Assembly: GCA_023213315.1 (NCBI GenBank)
Contig: JAKCPI010004269.1
Coordinates: 25,893-89,892, forward strand
From: Euborellia annulipes
Taxonomy: Eukaryota > Arthropoda > Insecta > Dermaptera > Anisolabididae
Direction: 5' to 3'
Length of the DNA: 64,000 bases
Below are positions 12,243 through 25,236 of the stretch, one piece after another. The position numbers were made by a program, and so were the translations under genes. Under the pieces are notes generated by a model. It was given only the letters and a program-made list of their open reading frames with translations, was not told the origin of the DNA and did no database searches. The first letter of the stretch is position 1, and each line of letters starts with the position of its first letter.

Positions 12243-12850
12243 TCTGGTGTGACTGGTCACACAGCACACAACTTTCTCTTATCTTCGGTAATCGAAAGTT
12301 GTGTTCTGTGCTTGTCACACCAGATTTTTTGTGTCGAGATATATTTAGTTTCCTCCGATATATAAAAATTCAAACTTTATAAAAATAGGAAAATATTTAT
12401 ATTTTGTTAACACGGCAATCATTTCTCCTATCTTTCCTTTTTTTTTCAGGGAAAAATGAGAATATACATTTGAAAGAGCATCTAAAATATAATTGATTTT
12501 TGAATTTTAATCAAAAGCGAATTTTGAGAAATTCGAAAAAAATTGAAAAAGTACATCAGTACAGTGCTAGTATTTTTTGGCCGATTTTGTTCAAAAGTTT
12601 CGTGTCACGTCCCAGGGCGGTGCCTATTTTAAATATAAAATTTCACCCTCCTATCTCTTTTTGTTCTTGAGATACTTTGCTCACAGACAGCCACACACAG
12701 ACAGACAGACCATGATGCGAAAACCACTTTTTTGGATTCAGGGGATTTCAAAACGTGTATATCCATCAAAATCTCGACATCGAATTTTTGACATGAATCC
12801 AATATCTCTATATACTGTATATTAACATATATGACTATAGATAAGAGAAA
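12243..12850 (+). repeat. Longer member of the hairpin family (about 610 bp)
   Basis: The hairpin (12243..12323) is followed by a conserved tail GTGTCGAGATATATTTAGTT and then by a further 500 bp shared with the copies at 31291..32345 and 63383..64000. The shared part includes GTACATCAGTA-AGT, CCGATTTTGTTC, TTCTTGAGATA, a CAGACAGACAGAC run and AAATCTCGACA. No open frame is conserved among copies. The superfamily is unknown. It is most likely a non-autonomous mobile element. Confidence 0.8.
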
Positions 12851-13249
12851 GAAAAAATTCTCTTAACAATCCAGCTCATTTAAGCCGCCGAATGATTTAA
12901 AATTAAAATAAAAGTCCTGAAGATGAGTAAAATTTCTTGAAACATCATTTATTTTATAAACACCGTATACCAGAGACTGAAAAATATTTGTCATTTTAAT
13001 GTTTGTCTTTTAGTAGACATGATGGGTTAAAATCTCAGAAGATAAATGTTATGTAAATACTTTTTTTTTTGATAATTAATTTCATTTTTTTCTTGGTTTA
13101 AAAATAAACGAACTTTATAAAAAGAAACCTATTAATATCATAGAAAAAAAAATGAAAAATTTTTTATCATGACATTTTTCAATAGGCGGAAAATTTCTCT
13201 CGAAGATTTTGAATTGATTATAATAAGTAGAAGAAAGATATAGAGGAGA

Positions 13250-13520
13250 GAGGGGGCACGTCTGATCTTAACCAGTCGTTAATCACAGGTGACCTGGCCT
13301 CTTCCTTCACGGTGAATCGAATACAAATGCCTCGTCGAATCTAATTACAAACAGCCCTTGACGGAGGCCTGCAGTCCCTGCGGCCCCGAGTCCTGGCTAA
13401 TGATACGCGTGCCTTGAAAAGAGGGAAACCTACCCACCCAGGTAGACGAGCTACCAGCTCGTTTAATCGAATTATTTGAAGCCCAGATTGGACTGCCAAA
13501 TTGGAATGGGTATAAAAAAA
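13250..13520. other. GC-richer single-copy island
   Basis: This short block is more balanced in composition than its flanks and has no copy elsewhere in the window. A 72-residue minus-strand frame has no recognisable domain. Confidence 0.3.
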
Positions 13521-14315
13521 AAATCTGGAAAACTCATATGATATGAACTCTATGTTCATTACGATACACTTTGTGGTTGCATCAAAATTAACGAATTAGT
13601 TTGTACTACAGAGAATATAAAATATTTTCTTTTATTCTATCAACATATATTAATTTATAAATTTCAACTAATAAATTTTAATATCCTTTGAATAGAAATT
13701 TTATAAATTGCCCAGGGCGTTTGCCTTTTACTGCGACCTTTAAATTATAAAGTTACAAACAATTCATTTTAATTAAAAAAAAATAATTTATTGTATATTT
13801 GCATAATAATAATTACTTTTTTGAAGAAGAAAAATTAGTTTGCCTCTTCCTTCTGAGCCTAAATTCGCATATTAAACACCATGATCTATGATTCTTTGAT
13901 TAATATTTAGGAAGAGAGGATGTCAGCCTCTATCAAATGAAAATCTCAATCCCGGCTTTAATTATATAATGCCATCAGTTCTTATGAGCTGAAACGAGCA
14001 TAAATAAAATTTATAATACAACATAAAATTTTTTTGTAATTAAAAAAACAATGGATCTTACAATATTGGCATTCTCAAAGTATTCACCATTGAGATGCAG
14101 ATAGAGTTGCCATATAAAAACATATAAAATTATATAAAATACCTACATAAGGTGTCGTATGCTCAACAGTTTATATTCCGAAGTCTCAAATGTATATAAA
14201 ATTTTTATTAAATATAACATGAATATTAGGGAAAACAACGAACTCTCTGAGAACCCTGACCTATAACTTGACCTATTTGAAAATATATTTTTTTTTTTGC
14301 AAATGATCATATTCT
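13521..14315. other. AT-rich spacer, no gene seen
   Basis: Low-complexity A/T sequence without recognisable features. Confidence 0.5.
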
Positions 14316-14323
14316 ATATAAAT

Positions 14324-14582
14324 GAAGGGTGGATACAGAGTAGTTTCTCGGAGGCGGGGTAATCTGGTGCGACTAGTAACACAGCACACAATTTTTTCTT
14401 ACTTTCGGTAATTTAAAGGTGCATTCTGTACTTGTTTACCAGAATATATATACAAATCAAATTTTTAAGTTTTAATTTTGAAAATTTTACATTAAAAAAA
14501 ATAAATAAATAAAAATATTTTTCTCAAATCTCGGGGGGGGGGGGTAATTACCCCTTTATCCTCCCCTTTGTATCCTCCCTTG
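14324..14582. mobile_element. hAT-type MITE carrying the hairpin module
   Basis: The ends GAAGGGTGGATACA and TGTATCCTCCCTTG are inverted. The flanking 8-mers ATATAAAT and ATAAAAAT agree at 7 of 8 positions. The interior holds a diverged TCTGGTGCGACTAG hairpin, a G run and a C run, as in the copy at 58929..59200. Confidence 0.8.
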
Positions 14583-15965
14583 ATAAAAATAATGTTATAA
14601 AAAACAATTTATCAATTGTAATATTATATCTGGGTGTCTGCATTATTTAAAATGGACAAATATACATTATTAAAGCCTATATAATCTGCCTGATAGTTTA
14701 ATGCCCCTGTGTCCTTATGTTTTTATAAAACTTTTTTCTGCTACCCGACTTTTATTTGTTTGTTGTCCACCTTCATTCTTAGTTGATCACTTTTTTTTCA
14801 AAATCAATAAATACTTAGGTCTATTTATTCATATTTTTAATATACTGGAAGCGTTATAAAAAAACAGAGTGAAATATTTACTGTACTTTTTTTTTCCTTT
14901 TAAAGTGGAAAGTAAGCTTATTGTATTTCCTTCCCAGTTCAAATGCATTAATATCTCTTAGAATGAAATTGTCGGCCTTTCCTCCGCCATCAGCCAAGCC
15001 TTGATTCCATTTCGACTTTTTTCGTCCAGCCTTTGAACTTGTATTTTTTTTTTTTTTTTTTTTTTTTGTTACGGTCCTTTTACCAAAGACGTCCAACGCT
15101 ACTAGTCATGAAAGCAAACGGCAAACGCCTCGGAGCATGTTGGTTTATGTATTAGATCTTGAGACAGCCGAAGAGTGGCTCCCAACTCCCACAACCCACC
15201 TCATTCACAAGACGTGTGCGTGATGGGTCGAAAAAGCCTCCGACTTATAGTGGGGGCGAAATTTCAAAAACAGAAACCTCATCTCACGGTTAACAAGTTA
15301 ATCTAAAAGCCAGATGCACAAAAAAAAAAAAAAAATTAGCTAAATACTTGCATGTGAAAATCATAATAAAAAAAAAGGAACTAATAAAGTTAATGAGGCA
15401 TGGAGCAGCGTGCCGTAAAGATTATTCATTGGAGCGATAAAAACGTTTAAATAAAACAAGACTATATAGGCCTTGATGAAAAAAACCCCTTCGAGTCCAT
15501 AAAATCTTCCGATCGAATGTTTATCAGTCGCTGTCGGTCTCATTCAATTAAAATATATTGGACCTCACTAATTATGTGTTTATTTACTTCATTAAAGGCT
15601 GAAGAGCTTTCGATGTGAGTTGGGAGAATGATTTGAAAGAGTAGGGAATGGGTGGATGAAGCCATGCATAAAATTCACCCTTCCAGCCACAGACTTGAGC
15701 ATTAGTTAACAAGTGGCACATTGTGCCTATGAGAGGGCCTCCCCCTTCTTCCCTGTCACCGTCAATCTCACTTTAATTCGCAATCGAAAGCCAAGCCTTC
15801 ATAACTTGTTCTAAAGAGAAAATAAAGAATTTAATTAATCATTTTTTTTTAAATCTTCGAACAATCTTACAAACGATTTATTTATAATGGTGTTATCAAT
15901 AAAATTGTGAAGGTATAGTGAGCGCCACCTGGGAGCTAGGCCTTTAGTAATGGTTTAGTATATGG
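14583..15965. other. Spacer with a small GC-richer block at about 15110..15290
   Basis: The region is mostly A/T-rich with long T and A runs (15042..15067, 15319..15335). The block at 15110..15290 and a milder one at about 15600..15800 are single copy in this window. No gene is recognised. Confidence 0.4.
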
Positions 15966-16176
15966 TACCGTGCAGAGAAAAGATATTGGACAAGCTCGCG
16001 TCTGCCTGGCTTTTGAGCCTTACGCATGGGCAACCATTTACTTCCAAATGGACATGTCCCCTGCAGGGTTCTCTTAACAACAACTCAATATACAGACTTT
16101 TGTAAATGGTTGCCTGTGCGTGGGGCTCAAAAGCCAGGTGGAGGCCAGCTTGTCCAATATTTTTCTCTGCACGGTA
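15966..16176. mobile_element. 211-bp MITE with inverted repeats of about 75 bp
   Basis: The left end TACCGTGCAGAGAAA and the right end TTTCTCTGCACGGTA are perfect complements. The inverted similarity continues inward through GGACAAGCT, GGCTTTTGAGCC and GGCAACCATTTAC, leaving a central spacer of about 60 bp. No convincing target duplication is seen, so the superfamily is open. Confidence 0.85.
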
Positions 16177-18117
16177 TATAGTGAAATAATTTTTATGACA
16201 ATATCATCTGGTAGAGATGATTTTATTTTACCTTTTCGGTTGTAAATATATATTTTAGACAAAAAATAATAATTTCTTTAGATGACTAATTTTGAAAACT
16301 TTTTCAAGGGGGCCTCCTCCGCCCCCCCCCCCCCTTAATCCGACCCTTAGGAATACTCAAATGATAAATCTTAATAACATATTCAAACCATTCATGAAGA
16401 ATCAAAATCAACACATGAATCCATCGATTCCAATAAATAATTAACCATTTATCAAACACTGAACCAAATAATCGATCATTTAAGAAATATTCTTCTACCT
16501 ATAAAAACAAAAATGTCAAAAACAAATTTTTTTTCTAAAGTAGGAAAAAAAAATTTAGTAGTATTTATTTATAAATAAAAAATGAAAGATAGAAAAATGA
16601 AACACAAAAATAACATATTCAAACCATTTAAAGCCTTCTCCATGAAGAATCAAAATCAACACATGAATACACATAATTCCATTACATGAATCAGACAAAG
16701 AACTTTTAAACAAAAACCTAGATTGCAAAAAGGCAAAATAACAAAAACGGAATAAAAGAGCCAAGGCATTCATTCATTCATTGTGATTCTCTTGCTCTCT
16801 AAGCATCGATTCCAAACAATTTGTTTGTTTTTTTTGTTTTTTTTTTTTCCTTTTATAGAATGTTATCAATAACAAATATAAAAAAATCGTATCTTTAAAT
16901 TAAGTTAATATCATAAATAGTAAAAAGAATCTTTTTTTTTTTTTGAAATTTTAATAATTTGAATTTTCAAAATTTCAAACATTGAAATTTTTTCTGTCTC
17001 GGACTCCTACTCATCTAATTATTTTTTTAAACCTTTATAATTACTTTTTTAAAAATTTGTTTAAGGTCTTTTTCGGCATCTAAGGCCATTTAAAACCCAT
17101 CCCTATTTATTTCAAACGATTAGTAGCCAATTCAATTGAAATAAATTTTCCTCGCTTTACCTGAGGCTGTAACCTCAGTTTGTTTAGATTGAAGCTGCTT
17201 TGACAGACCAGGCCTAACACTAAATATTTTTTCTCCACCCGTAAAAAAAAAAAAACAAAGATGTAAATTGGCAAAACAATTAATTAAAAGAATTAGACTA
17301 AATTTGTACGTATTAATATTAATTAATTTTACTTTTAAATAATGTCTACAATATTTTTAAAAGAATTCGCTACATTCTGTATATTTAAAACATTTTATAT
17401 CTCCAGAGCATATGATACATTCTGATCTCATTAAATATGTATATGCTAATATTACTTCTTAACCATTAAAAAATTATGTTATTTTTTCTTTTTACTCGGA
17501 ATATGGGTGCGTGTGTAGGTGCGATATGACAAAACTTTCCGAGGGACCAGCTAAACTCTAAGTCAGCTGGGGATTGGGCCACGAGAAAATAATAAGAGAC
17601 AGATAATTTTGTAAATAATAAAGAAATAATACTGTATAATTTTGAAGGAAAGCGGTTGCTCTTTCTGTACTTTACTTTAGTAAAAAAATCTCTTATTTAC
17701 TTTTAAATATATTTACTATATATCTCTAGAACTTTTTGTTTTCATTATTAAACCTTAAAAAAAGGACTTTATATTTTTAATGAAGTTAAATAACGTACTG
17801 TTCTAATTTATCTTTATGAATATAGGAAAAAATCAACAGTACTAATGAAGACTCAAAAAATAAGTTAGCAGATTTGTTATAGATTTAATTTTAGATTGCT
17901 TATCTTTTTTTTTAATGAAACTTTTTTCATTAGAAAATAACCTGATTTTTAAAATAAATTTTTTCACTATTGTATTAAAATACAAATAAGAATTTTAATA
18001 TTCTTAATTAAATTCATCAAGTTAAAAGGAAAATAAATAAATTCAAAGATAATTTAAAGAATAAAAATAATTCACTTTATAATTATAATGGCGTAATTAC
18101 AATATATCTTAAAAAAT
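16177..18117. other. AT-rich spacer with a SINE-tail-like fragment
   Basis: At about 17068..17150 the sequence TTTTTCGGCATCTAAGGCCA, followed by CATCCCTATTTATTTCAAA, resembles similar stretches near 34690, 42565, 50145 and 58690. Together they suggest an old minus-strand SINE family sharing its tail with the SINEs at 23-28 kb. The remainder is A/T-rich without features. Confidence 0.45.
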
Positions 18118-18225
18118 TTGGTGTGACTGATCGCACAGCACACAACTTTATCTTACTTTTGATAAGAGTAAGTTGTGTTCTGTGCTTGTCATACCAGATT
18201 TGTGTCGAGATATATTTAGTTTCGG
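18118..18225 (+). repeat. Hairpin repeat, TCTGGTGTGAC family
   Basis: The arms TTGGTGTGACTGATCGCAC and TGTGCTTGTCATACCAGA enclose the ACAACTT/AAGTTGT stem. The tail GTGTCGAGATATATTTAGTT is present and then stops. Confidence 0.85.
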
Positions 18226-20935
18226 CCGGATTAGGTAACTTAGAGCCATTTGGGTTGCCTACTTTCAAGCGACAAAATACGAATTTATAAATTTAATTCG
18301 ATTTCAAGACGCTAACGAAATAATTATCATTTATCGTTTTAAATAAAATGTTGTTAGTAAAAGCTTTATTTTATATTAGATTATAGTAGGTTTTTTTTAT
18401 TAGAGAAAAAAATATTTTTTATTTCCATACATAAAGTAGCAAAACAATAATTATGAAATTTATTTAAAAAAAGAGGAGAGGAAGCGTCATCTCTCTCCCG
18501 TTATACGACTCTGGTATGAATTACGAATTAATGAAAACTTTTGTTCCATTTTTAAACCTATTATAATAATCAAATTTTAGTAGAAAAAAAATATTTATTT
18601 TTTACATCATCACTTTTGTTTTTATGCTTGTTTTGTTTTTGTTTTTTTTTTTAAATCCTCTAATTGTAATTATCTCTAATAAATAATCGAATTGGATTCT
18701 AATATTTGATTCTGATCGTGTTAGTGAGTGAGAGAGGATGAGAGAGATGTTGATCGATTCGAATTCAATCAAATGAAAGGGAAACAAGAGGTTTATTATT
18801 TGAATATTTGATAATAAGGAAGGAACTGTTGATCTAATTAGAATTCTAGAGGTGAAAACGATATTTGTTATCCATCGACGTTTGAATTCGGTTGCTCTTT
18901 GAAAAGCTAAATTGAAACGAGATTTGCAAATAGAGGCTGGCTTGATCTTGAGGCAGGATCAGCCGTAACCATAGCACCAGACAGCAAGAGAGATGGGCTT
19001 CCTGGGTCGACAAGTGTCCGATGGGTGACAAATGACCAGACGACAAGCACAGATAAACGTCACCCGAAAGCATCGATCCCGAGTTGTACAAAATATTAAA
19101 GCAACCATTTGATGGATGGTACAATTAGAGATACCCATAACAAATTGAGTGATTCATCAGAGTCCTATAGTTTTAAAAAATCCTATTAAATAAATTATTA
19201 TCTTAGATCCTCTCAAGTGAGAAAGAAGGAATAAAAATAAACTCAAAGATAATTAAGTGACTGTCGAATGGATGTTTTAGTTTTAATATAACTCAAAAAA
19301 TTATTTATTCATTTTTTTGTTGAATTAATTGGTCATTTAAATATATAAATTTATTAAAAGGTCTTGCTTAGAAGCACAAGTCCTCGGTGAGGAGATCCAA
19401 ACAAATACAAAATAGCAAACAAATAAAAGAAAGAATAAAAAAAGAAAAAAATATAAACATCAATTAATCAAAACATCCTTTAGAGAATTGGGGGCAAAAA
19501 CGAATTAATAACACTGGTCTGCATGAAAAAAACTGAATAGGATTTTTTGACTGTTTTTTACAGTTTTTTAATCGCTGAAACTGGGAAAAATACCTACAAT
19601 ATTCCATCACGACAGTTTTTTTTTTTTTTTGTAAAACCCATATTAAGAGGAAGCAGGAGTGTAAATTTATCTCTCAAATTACCCGGAGTCTAAGGCAAGC
19701 TCTGTGATTGGCTCCAAGAGGTTGTGTACTTTCTCCGGATAACTTTTGTTTTATTTGTGAAGAATTTACCATGGAAAGTCATTAAAATAAAAACAATAAA
19801 ACTATAATGATTTGTCTGGGATTTTTGAGAAATTGAACTATCAAGAACATCGTTGGGTGGTTTGTGGAATCTTCAAAATATTAACTTTGTTGTTGGGGCA
19901 GCAGACTGACAACACCACTATCCCTGCTTCCTGGGCTTTTGGGTCAGTCGATTCAGAGAAGGCCATTGGACTAAAAATGACTGAAAGATTTCACCAGGAA
20001 AAACGATACCAAGGGAGAGGGCACGTCAACATGCTAATTGCAAGTAGTGATTAATTTTTGGTTTGGTGGCCTAGAGGAAGAAGTCTGTTAAATTGCCGAC
20101 GGAACCAAGAAATACATACATTTTTTCTTAACATAATATACATCTTTGTAAATAAATAATGTATTCGTAAAAGCCTAAACAGCCGAAATGGTTTAAAAAA
20201 AGAATAAATACAAGGAAAGAGGGTGATGCCCACCTCGACTAACAGCCATCCAACAACAGTGAATAAAAAAACGCAATGCTCAACATTCATTCATTTAGAG
20301 AGTTTCTACTTCTAGCAAAATCCTATTATCTAAGTTCTTTTCAAGTTAGAAAAAAAATAATAAAAATAAATTCTGCAAGTGGCAAGTATGAAGAATGAGT
20401 TGAACTGAACTAACTTTTAATAATCAGTTTAAGCGGAGGATAGAGTAAAGAAACGGCTGCAGTCATTTGTTGAGGATGTCACAAGAACAAGCCAATCTAT
20501 TATTTTGAGGAGCCACATCATCGTGAAAAGCGTTTAAAAAGATAGCTGCTGAAATTAATGTCGTTCAAATGGATAACTATAAATAATCGATGTTTTTTGT
20601 CTTGTAGAGATTTTTCCATTTATGAATTTAACAAGTGAATATCTCTCTCCTTAAATTTGAATTATTCTTCTATTCTTTCTTTATAATATTATTCAAAATC
20701 ATAAATACTTACTTACTTGTTAGAGCATAGAACTATTAATCATGAAGCGTATTTAGCTAATCGATGGAGCCTAGTTCTATTAATATGATCATGATTAATT
20801 AATTATTAATTACGTGTATTAGGTATTTGAATTGAGTTTAAGGGCTGATCTTTAGCTATTAGATCTTATCTAATGATCATGAATGTGAGCTCCTGAGCTC
20901 ATATTAAATGGGGGTTGGAAAAATTAAATTCTAAT
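18226..20935. other. Spacer with GC-richer island at about 18880..19130
   Basis: A single-copy block at 18880..19130 carries a 92-residue minus-strand frame with no recognised domain. A short direct repeat, ATAAAAATAAA with TTCTCAAGTGAGAAAG-like flanks, occurs near 19205 and 20335. The remainder is A/T-rich and I see no gene. Confidence 0.35.
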
Positions 20936-20939
20936 AACT

Positions 20940-21092
20940 CGAAAAACAAATGAGTGGCTTAGGATTATGCCGACCAAGCCGTGGTGTCACTCCTGTCGTG
21001 ATACTTATGCTTTAACTATTTTTAAATATTTGTACACAACGAGGGGCTGACTAAGCCCTATGTACATCTAAATTTTAATAAATAAATAAATA
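20940..21092 (+). mobile_element. Possible 3' end of a non-LTR retroelement or SINE
   Basis: The moderately GC-rich segment ends in TTTTAATAAATAAATAAATA, a tail style typical of CR1/L2-like non-LTR elements. No reverse transcriptase frame is present. The call is tentative. Confidence 0.35.
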
Positions 21093-21780
21093 TAATCAAC
21101 TAAAAGAGAGAGTAAATTTTCAATTCTTAGAACGAATGTAACAGTTATATGTATGTTTTTGCTTGCTGGAAGATAGGCAACTAAAATAGCAAACGTACTT
21201 TTCTTTAACCCCTTTTCGGCTACAGAGGGTGATAAATGTATTTATTTATTGAAATTACACAGTATCGTTGGCTACCAGGCGGCGTTCCACACGCTGATTG
21301 CCCAGGGTCACCAATCCCGAGCTTTCGCCGTGCTTTTATTTTAAATTGAAGGAATTGTTATTTTTCCAAAAAGATTTAATAAATGTGCATGTATCGTCCG
21401 CTTTAGAGGAGCCCTGGAGCAATTAATTAATTAGTAACCTTCCAGTACACAAACAAAAATTATTATTACAAAAATAATTATTGAAACTTTTTAATTAGTC
21501 ATAATTAAAGACCGGATTTTAAGCAAAATGCTTATTGCTGAATTTTATAAGCATCCATTGGATATTTGATTTTCTACATGAATTACGCAAAACTAAGTGT
21601 AATGAGATTGGTTTTTTATTTTTATTTTTATTTTTTTTGAGTTTTTATGTTTTTTTCCCCTTCATGCTCATTTGAACTTATTTTACGTATATTTATATAA
21701 TTTTTAAAAATAATTCAAAACATCATTCAGCAAAAATGTTCATGTAAAGGAAATCCTTAGTCAACTGTGGAAATCTCGCT

Positions 21781-22020
21781 TTCGGGGGTCTTTGCCTCCT
21801 GGACCCCCTCGCCTTCTCTGCAGGCGGACTCTCGCCTTTTCTTTCCTATCTTGGTCTTTTTGAAAATTTCGTTTTAAAATTCCTACAGGCTATCAAGATA
21901 TTCAGTAGAGCAGACAAATAGGCACAGATATTTTTATGAAAGTCAATTAAGGGATTTTGCCCTCCTAGACCCCCTCCCCTCCCCTCTGGCTCGGGCCCGC
22001 TTGAGGCGGACCCTCGTCTT
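21781..22020. mobile_element. Helentron-like terminal fragments
   Basis: Two segments with GGCGGACYCTCGYCTT (near 21823 and 22004) resemble the end GCGGACCCTCGCCTTTTCTT of the element at 34307..34646. They look like broken copies. Confidence 0.4.
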
Positions 22021-22024
22021 GAGT

Positions 22025-22175
22025 CAAGGGCGGATCCAGAAGAGTTTTTCGGGGAAGGGGGTAACTGATGGGTCTAGCCTCACAGCACACGAATTTCTCT
22101 TACTTTCGCTAATTTAAAATTACATTCTGTACTTGTTTACCAGAATATATATACAAATAAAATTTTAATTATTTT
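22025..22175 (+). mobile_element. hAT MITE fragment carrying the hairpin module
   Basis: It starts CAAGGGCGGATCCAGA, identical to the start of the intact copy at 58929. It then runs through the diverged hairpin (CACAGCACACGAATTTCTCT to TACCAGAATATATATACAAA). The right end is not found. Confidence 0.7.
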
Positions 22176-22466
22176 TAGGGAAATTTTTAATTATAGACCA
22201 CATTTTGTTATTAATTATTTATTAAAAATATAAATACTGTACGTTTCGACTGCTTATTCTGCAATCGTTATCAAGTACCATGCACTTGCTCTGACTCAAG
22301 GGAAAATTTAAATTTTCAAGATATATATTTTTTTCTAAAGTTGCTTATGCGATGCTTTTTTTTAAAATTTTATGCTTATTGAACAACTTTTTATTTAAGC
22401 TGTTTATGCTATTAATATTTTAAGCACTGTTTTATGATATTTTTGGGATTTTTTGTCCGGTCTTTA

Positions 22467-23000
22467 GTAAATTTTTTTTTTTAAATAAACTTAGAGAGTT
22501 TCTTTTCCATTTAAAATAAAATCGCCTAATTTATTTGGTCCAAGCTTTTTTACTACCATTTGAATATTTATTGGATACCAGCTAAATAAATATGCCTGGA
22601 TCACATATATCGTTAACATAATAAGTATCGTTTAAAGTCTAAGATGGCGAAAAGATTTAAGAACAAAAACTATTATCATTTAAATATTTTAATTAAATTT
22701 ATTCATAAATATTGCTTTACATAATTATATGCAATTCTTATTATAAAAAGATGGCCAAAATCAAATTGCATTATAACACGAATAATATTATCTTGCATTT
22801 AACTAAAGGGATAGAGGAAATTGAATTCTTATGGTTGATTAAACAAATTTCTATAAAAGAAACAAAAAAGGACGTTCTATTTTATGTTGGGTTTTCTCAG
22901 TGCTGAGGAAAATCAGACCAACCGTAAGAGACAACTTCCATAACGAATTTTATTATTTTATTCGTTATGAGTGTATATATCTATAAAAGAAAACATGATG
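22467..23000. other. AT-rich spacer, no gene seen
   Basis: A short plus-strand frame at 22712..22906 is composed of A/T-rich codons and has no recognised domain. Confidence 0.4.
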
Positions 23001-23004
23001 CGGG

Positions 23005-23510
23005 GTTAGGGTACTTTTGCCCCATGAAATCACAGCCTCCTCATGGGGCCCGGGGATTTAACAGACTCTCAGACCAAGGGGGGTGGTTTGGTTGAGATTT
23101 GACCTCCCTCATAGGGGTTGGGACTCAGAATTAATGGAGGCAAATTCTTTTGAAGTCGCAGCGGCGTGTAATGAAATCGCGGCCGCCGCGTTTATATATA
23201 TATTGCTTCAGTCTCCCATAGACTAACACTCCGTTATACGCACGCGTGTACAGACACACATACACATATACACATAAGAGAATTTCTCTGAGAATGGATT
23301 TTTATATGCGGAAAATGAAATGGCACAATTTAAATTTCACGCATGGGCGATGTTTGCCTTTTTAACGGCGCTCCCTGTCATCGTGGCAAGTCATAGGGTG
23401 ACTCTGTCGGATTGCAAACAGTTAAATAATGTTCCCCTCCCTTCCAATGTCAACGAGAGAAAACCCGACTTGTGAAGCAGCTCTCCTTCTGTATGTGACG
23501 CTTAAAATTT
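23005..23510. other. GC-richer single-copy island
   Basis: It includes short GC blocks such as ATCGCGGCCGCCGCG near 23180 and a short CA/TA-rich stretch near 23250. No open frame or known element is recognised. A regulatory role is possible but unproven. Confidence 0.3.
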
Positions 23511-23668
23511 GACAAGAGTGACCATATTTTTTTTTTTTTTTAATTCTAAAAGGAAAAAAAATCCAAAAAGGCAATGAGAACGTTTGATAGAGGCTAAGTA
23601 AATATAAAGCAAACTATTCAATTTTTTTTTTTTTATTTAAGAATAGAGAAAATCAATGACAACATTGC

Positions 23669-23936
23669 CCTCGGGGCATGGCGTAGAGGGTAGCGTGCTA
23701 ACCTCGTATACCAAACGTCGCGGGTTCGGACCCCAGGCAGTCCGATGATTTTATTTAAGCCAATTGGATACCAAATGACTTAAATAAGAATGCCTGGACC
23801 CCTATATGTATATTTATCAACAACGGTTATCGTCTAAAGTCTTAAATGGCCTGAGTTGCCGAAAAGACTGTGTGAATGTGTGTGTGAGTGTGAGTGTGAA
23901 TGAGAAAAAAGTGTGAATGTTTAAAAAAAAAAAAAA
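23669..23936 (+). mobile_element. Full-length tRNA-derived SINE (268 bp)
   Basis: The head has a Pol III A box (TGGCGTAGAGGGTAGCG) and B box (GGGTTCGGACCCC). The body has AGTCCGATGATTTTATTTAA and GGCCTGAGTTGCCGAAAAGA, then a GTGTGAGTG-rich tail and poly-A. A 14-bp perfect target duplication AATGACAACATTGC flanks it (23655..23668, 23937..23950). Insertion by LINE-type reverse transcription is implied. Confidence 0.95.
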
Positions 23937-24844
23937 AATGACAACATTGCAGGGCTTTGAGAAGAAGCGCCGCCACTAAGATCACTGATTAACCGAGGTC
24001 CCTCACCCTTGAGCATCAAATAAGTGGCTTTTATATTTTTCTCAATTCCCGTCTTTACCATAAACAAAAAGGGAATTAATAAATTGAATGAAATCATTTT
24101 TAATAAAGAGCAAATGAGTGCTGATGGTTTGGTTTTTTCTAAAGAAACTCTATATTTTTAATTAATTCTCAAATTTATTTGTCCCAATGAGCACTTATGA
24201 AAATTGTTTTAATCATATTTTCAAAAGAGCAAAGAGTTTTTTTTTTCACTCCCCTCGATTAAAAAAAAAAATCTGAAATTAAATTCAAATACAAGAAGAT
24301 TGAACTAATTAAAAAGAAGAATAGATTGAGTGGGTAAACCCAAGTTTTTATTTATTTAATTATTTCCAACAAATTTCGTTCCCTTCAAAATTTTTCAAAA
24401 AAGAAAATAAAAACATTTACAACAAAAAATGAAATGAAATTAAGTAAAAAGAAATGAAAGTCGACAAGATAAAAAAATTGTGAAGTAATCAAGAGTTCAA
24501 GATCGAATCTCTTGGGAATTTCTAATTAATTACGATCATTGCATTGATGATATTGAAACTAATCAATGAAAAATAAGAATGTAGGATTTCATTCATGGCA
24601 GGCCTTTATATGGAGTGATAAATTTTGCATAAATATCATTTGATTCATTTGTTGCAATGGCGTCATAATCCAAAAATCTCTCTTATTGAGTTATTGGCAA
24701 AGTAAGGACAAGTAAAATAAGTTCTTTGATCTGGCGGAGCTTTTCATACTTGCAGAAAAATATCTAATTTTTTTAAAAAACTTCTTTGACTTCAAAACCC
24801 TAACATTTCATTAAAAAAAAAAAGCTTTGTCGAAGGTGTACCAG

Positions 24845-25107
24845 CCCCCGGGTTTGGCGTAGTAGGTAGCGCGCCTACCTCCTATACCAAACGTCGCGGG
24901 TTCGGACCCAGGCAGTCCGATGATTTTATTTAAGCCATTTGGATACCAGATGGCTTAAATAGAAATGCCTGAACCCACAATACATTTATTAATTACAACG
25001 GTTATCATCAAAGTCTTATATGGCCTAAGTTGCCGAAAAGACTGTATGAATGTGTGTGTGAATGTGAGTGTGAATGAGAAAAAAGTGTGAATGTTAAAAA
25101 AAAAAGA
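24845..25107 (+). mobile_element. Full-length tRNA-derived SINE, second subfamily
   Basis: It has the same body and tail as the SINE at 23669 but a different head (CCCCCGGGTTTGGCGTAGTA). It is flanked by the duplication TGTACCAG (24837..24844, 25108..25115). Confidence 0.93.
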
Positions 25108-25236
25108 TGTACCAGTGATATATTCAATAATAAAGAATTGATTTGTATAGCTACCATTTTTAATTCGAATTTCTATATAAATGTGTTACAATTTTATTTT
25201 ATTTTTTTGATCTCCTGAAAAAATATGAGTTATGAC

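Larger units (their letters stand above)
21506..22466. mobile_element. hAT-like element with TAAAGACCGGA ends, with nested insertions
   Basis: The ends TAAAGACCGGATTTT and TTTTTGTCCGGTCTTTA are inverted and match the better-preserved copy at 25237..25832. Flanking 8-mers no longer match. The interior is interrupted by C/G-rich pieces (21781..22020) and by the start of a hAT MITE at 22025. Confidence 0.7.

Noticed and set aside
23669..23760. Possible functional tRNA gene from the A and B boxes
   Set aside because: The boxes belong to a SINE head with a SINE body, poly-A tail and target duplication; no closed acceptor stem.
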